A stretch of DNA of 64,000 nucleotides from Ornithinibacillus salinisoli (GTDB taxonomy: Bacteria > Bacillota > Bacilli > Bacillales > Amphibacillaceae). The stretch is from assembly GCF_042682545.1 (NCBI RefSeq), contig NZ_JBHUHQ010000040.1, one strand, 5' to 3'. Below, piece by piece: positions 60,133-64,000 of the stretch (position 1 is the stretch's first letter; every line of letters starts with the position of its first letter). Made by a program: the position numbers and the translations under genes. Below the pieces are notes generated by a model that made no database searches, had not been told where the DNA came from, and saw only the letters and a program-made list of their open reading frames with translations.

Positions 60133-60415
60133 TAGTACTTCTCTCCCTTCTTTTTACAATTCCCCCAACAACATCCACGTCTATATTACCATAATTAACC
60201 ATAATATTTTAGACTTCTTTTTTGGAAAAACTCAATTGAAAACTTAGAACAGAGTTACTAATATTAAGGAGTGCTACGTGGTGGCAATTCAAAAAAAGTA
60301 CCTTTAAGGGATCTACCCCCGGGCAAGTTTTATATTTTATCAGAATATAAGATAATACATTCTATGCTATACTTGGAAGAGTTATATAAAGAACTATATA
60401 TGGGAGCTGTTTTAT
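60133..60415. other. Intergenic region between divergent genes
   Basis: No gene. Candidate promoters for the HNH gene (minus) and the ParB-like gene (plus) lie here. Confidence 0.3.
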
Positions 60416-60925
60416 GTGGAAAGTTCTGAACTCATTAAAAAACTGAAACCCTATAATAATAACACATTGGATAAAGAACCTTTCGAATCATACAAATTAA
60501 GAGTTGCTCACCTACTACCCAATTTTCCAGTAGAGGTATTAGAGCAATGGATCTACAGGCATTATTCGGATATAAATGACTATTCCTTTCTTGGATTGGA
60601 AAATATGGCGTTTACTGAAATTATTATGAAAAAAGATGATATTTACAACAATATTAAGTCTTACGATGATAAAATAATTGATTCTCTAGGATATCAAATC
60701 TACGAGAGGAGCAATAAAACATGGCTTCAGAAAAAAATGATTAGTCAATTCACATGGCCTGTGCCAATTATAGTTTACAAGAATTATGATAATCCAGATA
60801 TGGGGAAACCTTACCATTTAATAGAGGGACACTTGAGGCTAAACTACTTCAGAGCCATGTACAGAAGAGAAAAAAACATTCTTTTGGATAATCACAGAGT
60901 TTGGGAGTTTGAATTATTCGATTAA
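60416..60925 (+). CDS. ParB/Srx-fold-like protein
   Basis: A 169-residue soluble protein. Near the C-terminus VPIIVYKNYDNPDMGKPYHL is followed by IEGHLRLNYFRAMYRRE, which matches the ParB N-terminal/sulfiredoxin core (EGH.RL..F). The rest is helical. Function is unknown; similar stand-alone ParB-like proteins occur in mobile elements. GTG start with GGGAGC upstream. Confidence 0.6.
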   Translation: MESSELIKKLKPYNNNTLDKEPFESYKLRVAHLLPNFPVEVLEQWIYRHYSDINDYSFLGLENMAFTEIIMKKDDIYNNIKSYDDKIIDSLGYQIYERSNKTWLQKKMISQFTWPVPIIVYKNYDNPDMGKPYHLIEGHLRLNYFRAMYRREKNILLDNHRVWEFELFD

Positions 60926-60957
60926 GTAAAATCACTTTTAATATCGGGGGCTACATA

Positions 60958-61125
60958 ATGAATTACATGCCTAAAATCCAAGCTACTACCAAATTAATAG
61001 CTGACAGAGTCACAGTTTCTAAAACAACCTTAGAGGATATTATGAACAAAATAGAAAACCACGATGGTATAAGGCTACCTGAAATAATTAAAATCGAAGG
61101 AAATAATAATTTTAAATCCACTTAA
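60958..61125 (+). CDS. 55-residue small protein
   Basis: A short hydrophilic protein (MPKIQATTKLIADRVTVSKT, LEDIMNKIENHDGIRLPEII) with GGGGG upstream of its ATG, 32 bases after the ParB-like gene and so probably its operon partner. No family is recognised. Confidence 0.5.
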   Translation: MNYMPKIQATTKLIADRVTVSKTTLEDIMNKIENHDGIRLPEIIKIEGNNNFKST

Positions 61126-61830
61126 CCTAGAACAAAAAAGATCAGGTGTTTACTTTAAAAACTGAATGATTTGGAAAGGAAGCAAATAATTGATTTTATC
61201 AATGGGTTTTTTAGATAATGATTAAAATTTCCATACTTTATAGTTCCTTTCCTATTAAATTCACATTTTCCCATAAAATTTCCGAGTTTCTAGATAAACG
61301 AATATGCTATGTTAGCAAAAATAGTACGGAGGGGAATAGAGTGCATTATGTAGAATTGTTAGATGAATTTTATCTATCATTGTTATGTACCTCTAGATAG
61401 TAAGATTAAATCCGAAATAAAAGACTCCTAGACAAAACTATAGCAAGAAGAAAAAGAATTAAATATTAGACTAAATAATTTACACACAAAAGGTTGGTAC
61501 AGATGTATGAATACCCTAACCATTTTATTTTGCTGTGAACAATACCACTCGATACTTGTATAAAAATTATAAAATCAGTTTGGCCGATATAATTCAGTCC
61601 TTTCAACGCTAGAAAGCATTTCTTTTACTTTGAATTGGTTACTTTTGACTTCATCCTGCCCAATAATAATTAGGTTTCGAATTTCCTATAGTTATCACCT
61701 TAACTGAAGTCAAACTAGTTGTTATTGTTGAATTTACTGAAAACATTTAAGATGAAATTAAAACTTTTGTAAGTTTATTACTAAAGTTAAAAGATTGATA
61801 TAAAATAAAATACTAGAGGGGGATACGAAA
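61126..61830. other. Long intergenic region, possible decayed small gene
   Basis: A 60-codon frame at 61218-61400 with weak signals contains VHYVELLDEFYLSLL, preceded by GGAGGGG before an internal GTG. Continuing in other frames gives further protein-like text, so it may be a decayed gene. The cyclase promoter should lie near 61760-61815. Confidence 0.35.
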
Positions 61831-62634
61831 ATGCTAAAATATGATAATAATAATCCAGAAACCATTTACTCAGCAGTTTGCTTCGTGGATATTTTAGGTT
61901 TTTCACAATTGGTTCAAGATTCTTTTAATGCAGGAACTGGGAATGACCTTCTCAAACGTCTTCATAAAACACTTACGGATGGAATTAATTCATTAAGACC
62001 GCGTGAGGAGTATGTGGGTGTATTAAAAACATTTACTGACAACATAGTAATTGGTCATCCAATTTATGAAGATGGTGAGAGCCAATTAGGTGGGATATTT
62101 TTAGATTTTGCAGCTTATCAATTGTCCATGGCACTTGAAGGATTCTTCGTAAGGGGAGCTGTTAGCATAGGAGAATATTATGCTGATAATGAATTCGCTT
62201 TTGGCCCCGCTCTATTGGAAGCACATCAGCTAGAGAGTGAAGAGGCAATTACTCCCAGAATTATTCTAAGTAATGAAACTAGAAACATGGTTCATGAGCA
62301 TATCAATTATTATGCTGATCCCAAATGGGCACCTCAATCAAGAGATTTACTTAAGGACAATGTTGACGGAAATTATTTTATTAACTATTTAGAAACAGTT
62401 ATGGGTGAAAAAGAACCCCAGGATTATCAATTCGCATACACCCTTTTACAAAATCATAAAGCAATCATTGAAGAAAATTTAGCACGTTTTCAACATAACC
62501 CAAGGGTTTTTCCCAAGTATGAATGGGCTGCACAGTATCACAATTTCTTTAGTGATTTGAATTTTAATAATACACATAACAGTCAACTACAAATTTTAAA
62601 TGTAGCTAATGGAGATTTTTCTTTAATTGTATAA
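61831..62634 (+). CDS. Class III nucleotide cyclase-like protein
   Basis: A 267-residue soluble protein with the class III cyclase core: AVCFVDILGFSQLVQ (metal Asp20), LKTFTDNIVIGHPI (second Asp, about 72), FFVRGAVSIGEYY and FGPALLEAHQLE. This fits a nucleotide cyclase of the kind seen in Pycsar and other signalling systems. The substrate (ATP, GTP, CTP or UTP) cannot be told. AGAGGGGGAT precedes the ATG. No obvious effector gene (TIR, membrane or nuclease) adjoins it, and a terminator follows. Confidence 0.75.
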   Translation: MLKYDNNNPETIYSAVCFVDILGFSQLVQDSFNAGTGNDLLKRLHKTLTDGINSLRPREEYVGVLKTFTDNIVIGHPIYEDGESQLGGIFLDFAAYQLSMALEGFFVRGAVSIGEYYADNEFAFGPALLEAHQLESEEAITPRIILSNETRNMVHEHINYYADPKWAPQSRDLLKDNVDGNYFINYLETVMGEKEPQDYQFAYTLLQNHKAIIEENLARFQHNPRVFPKYEWAAQYHNFFSDLNFNNTHNSQLQILNVANGDFSLIV

Positions 62635-62640
62635 AATTTT

Positions 62641-62672
62641 ATGACCGTTTTCTGTAGATATCGGTCATTTTT
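62641..62672 (+). terminator. Terminator of the cyclase gene
   Basis: ATGACCG and CGGTCAT form a stem with a 14-base loop and are followed by TTTTT. Confidence 0.82.
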
Positions 62673-62793
62673 CACTAAATTTAAAAATATTCTTATTAAA
62701 TTAATCTGCTCTGTTAATGTAAGTATATTGAACAACTGAACCCACTTACAATGAGGGTATCATATTCCCCCTTCATTACTATTCACCTTCGAA

Positions 62794-62961
62794 TCATCTG
62801 ACAAAAGATGATTTTGGTACCAGAACCCTGTTGTTAATCCTTAGTACCTTAAATTTATTAGAATTAACTAAAGCATATGCTTGTCTCCTACCAATACCTA
62901 AGATAACTTGAATTTCCTTCACACTTAGTATAATCGGTAAATCATCATAACTCTTGTACAT
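62794..62961 (-). CDS. Excisionase-family DNA-binding protein
   Basis: A 55-residue protein with the excisionase/MerR-like winged helix: LPIILSVKEIQVILGIGRRQ and ALVNSNKFKVLRINNRVLVP. Such proteins direct the integrase toward excision or bind its arm sites. The ATG at 62961 has AGGGG about 11 bases upstream; the frame is open to 63009. It lies beside the integrase, with five 10-bp repeats between them. Confidence 0.8.
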   Translation of the reverse strand: MYKSYDDLPIILSVKEIQVILGIGRRQAYALVNSNKFKVLRINNRVLVPKSSFVR

Positions 62962-63043
62962 AATAATTTTTACCCCTGACAATATCATCATTAACCGTTT
63001 TTCTGTCAATTATAAGTAGTTTTACACACATCATTATGCACTC

Positions 63044-63093
63044 TGTTGTATCCTCTTGTGTCCTTTTGTTTCCTCTAATTTCCTTTTGTTTGA
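63044..63093. repeat. Five tandem 10-bp units
   Basis: TGTTGTATCC, TCTTGTGTCC, TTTTGTTTCC, TCTAATTTCC and TTTTGTTTGA follow one another without gaps, consensus TYTTGTKTCC. The 10-bp period matches one DNA helical turn. They lie just upstream of the excisionase start and may be Xis/Int arm sites or operators. Confidence 0.7.
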
Positions 63094-63218
63094 AACATGA
63101 TTATTTTTTCTAATCGTATTCATACTTAATGGAAAAAGACATGTTGGAGTATCAAGTACTTATACAGTATGAAACATGTCTTTAAATTTTATTAAGTTAC
63201 CTTAAGGAGGCATGTACC

Positions 63219-63536
63219 GTGCAACAGTTAAATGTGAATCTGTCTATCCCTATTCCACCTGATACAGTAATAATTTCAAAGATTGAGTTTGAAGAATTAA
63301 ATCAAGATCAACTGGTGGGCGTTTATTAGTCAATGAAAGATTTAGAAAGTAGGATAAACCGAAAAAGCGAATGGATTAAAGAAAATATACTTTATCCAAC
63401 AGAGTTTAGAGAGATACTGGATGCCGATAATGGTGGGTTTGTTTTTTATCCAAAAACAATGGGACAAACATGGTCGTTTCATGCAAATAATATGGCAAAA
63501 TTTCTGGACGAAAATTTTCATCGCATTTTCTCTTAA
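63219..63536 (+). pseudogene. DUF771-type gene interrupted by an amber codon
   Basis: A GTG at 63219 with AAGGAGG upstream opens QQLNVNLSIPIPPDTVIISK to VGVY, then TAG at 63327, then the same frame continues SMKDLESRINRKSEWIKENI to DENFHRIFS. Together it reads as one DUF771-like phage protein of about 105 residues. The stop could derive from TGG by one substitution. The ATG at 63333 could restart translation. Confidence 0.7.
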
Positions 63537-63645
63537 TAAGTAGTCTATCAAACAAGTATACAAATCCTATAAAAGTAGTTATGATAAAGGGGACCTAACG
63601 CTCTGATCACCCTTATCTAATTATTGATAGAGGTGATAAACAACA

Positions 63646-63885
63646 ATGGCAAGTATTATAAAAAGAGGAAGCACTTACCAATACCATATTAGTCGTATGG
63701 TAAATGGAAAACAAAAACCAATAAGAAAGGGTGGCTTCCGTACAAAAAAAGAAGCACAAATTGCAGCAGCAGAAATAGAAATGCAAATTGCAAAAGGAAC
63801 GAATCCAGTAGTTAATAATGTCGCTTTTAATGAATACTTTAAGAACTGGATTGAACTATATAAAGCTCCTCAATATAAATGCTAG
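63646..63885 (+). pseudogene. Tyrosine integrase, N-terminus only
   Basis: The first 79 codons of a phage/ICE integrase: SIIKRGSTYQYHISRMVNGK and GFRTKKEAQIAAAEIEMQI form the arm-binding domain, then FNEYFKNWIELYKAP begins the core-binding domain before it runs into TAG at 63883. An unrelated palindromic sequence follows at once, consistent with an insertion. AGAGGTGAT precedes the ATG. Confidence 0.82.
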
Positions 63886-63892
63886 TTTATAA

Positions 63893-63923
63893 ATGTACAT
63901 AAATGATCATTTAAGAATGTACA
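63893..63923. repeat. Palindromic end of an apparent insertion element
   Basis: ATGTACAT and ATGTACA flank TAAATGATCATTTA (63900-63913), a perfect 14-bp palindrome. It starts eight bases after the truncated integrase and so probably marks the left end of an inserted element. Confidence 0.55.
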
Positions 63924-63929
63924 ACTCTG

Positions 63930-63978
63930 ATCGATAAATGCATACTGAATTTGGGGTGAGGAGAATGCATTTATCGAT
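63930..63978 (+). promoter_or_regulatory. Hairpin enclosing the start codon of the element's gene
   Basis: ATCGATAAATGCAT (63930-63943) and ATGCATTTATCGAT (63965-63978) are perfect 14-bp arms. The right arm begins with the ATG of the next gene, and the Shine-Dalgarno (GGGGTGAGGAG) lies in the 21-base loop. In the mRNA the start codon would be sequestered. Confidence 0.7.
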
Positions 63979-64000
63979 TAATTTAACAACGGACTTTAAA
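63965..64000 (+). CDS. Start of an unidentified (probably transposase) gene
   Basis: Only 12 codons (MHLSINLTTDFK) are in the window, preceded by GGGGTGAGGAG. Its position just inside a palindromic end that interrupts the integrase suggests a transposase, but the family cannot be named from so little. Confidence 0.4.
   Translation, partial: MHLSINLTTDFK

Noticed and set aside
61831..62634. Complete Pycsar system
   Set aside because: Cyclase-like gene is present but no TIR or transmembrane effector is next to it, so only an orphan cyclase can be claimed.
63044..63093. Possible CRISPR array
   Set aside because: Units are contiguous 10-mers without spacers; no cas genes.

Overview
The window is AT-rich Firmicute DNA with AGGAGG-type ribosome binding sites and frequent GTG/TTG starts. 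Its gene set (Mqo, YfmCDE-like ferric uptake, YdbD-type manganese catalase, AdaA, CBO0543 and DUF4386 proteins, ComK, VanSR-like kinase pair) points to the Bacillaceae, probably the Oceanobacillus/Virgibacillus side. This is inferred from protein resemblance only. I saw no rRNA, tRNA or CRISPR array.

Region 1 (1-5.4 kb): a truncated malate:quinone oxidoreductase, a DUF4181 membrane protein, and a Fur-controlled ferric-citrate-type uptake operon (binding lipoprotein plus two permeases, no ATPase).

Region 2 (5.5-15.3 kb): an accessory stretch with three ECF sigma/anti-sigma modules in about 7 kb. Two of them are close paralogues carrying the same candidate self-promoter (TGTAAAC-N16-CGTC). Between and around them lie a signal-peptidase-like lipoprotein that lacks the catalytic lysine, a tyrosine-recombinase remnant, a 19-bp direct repeat, a palindromic element and several broken genes.

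Region 3 (15.4-45.8 kb): ordinary Bacillaceae housekeeping, transport and regulation. Many small regulator-plus-effector units show visible operators (MarR, PadR, GntR/YtrA-like, YeiL-like). Several gene relics (DUF3231, Crp/Fnr, SRPBCC, DUF2202 ferritin-like) lie between them. The region ends with a VanS/VanR-like two-component system and an N-acetylmuramoyl-L-alanine amidase.

Region 4 (45.9-64 kb): a mobile and defence region. It holds an Mrr-type nuclease behind a twice-frameshifted sigma factor gene, an XRE regulator and comK. Next come a nuclease-methylase fusion with a specificity subunit, an XRE regulator, and a four-gene set resembling an ABC-three-component (ABC-3C) conflict system (74-aa protein, PD-(D/E)XK-like effector, middle component, Rad50-like ATPase with CPVC hook). 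Further on are small treble-clef proteins, an HNH protein, a ParB-like protein and a class III nucleotide-cyclase-like protein. The right end has an excisionase, five 10-bp tandem repeats, a DUF771 gene split by an amber codon, and a tyrosine integrase cut off where an apparent insertion element begins. The restriction-modification and ABC-3C operons carry near-identical extended -10 promoters, so they may be co-regulated. The ABC-3C set, the orphan cyclase and the small zinc-module proteins are the best candidates for under-described biology.
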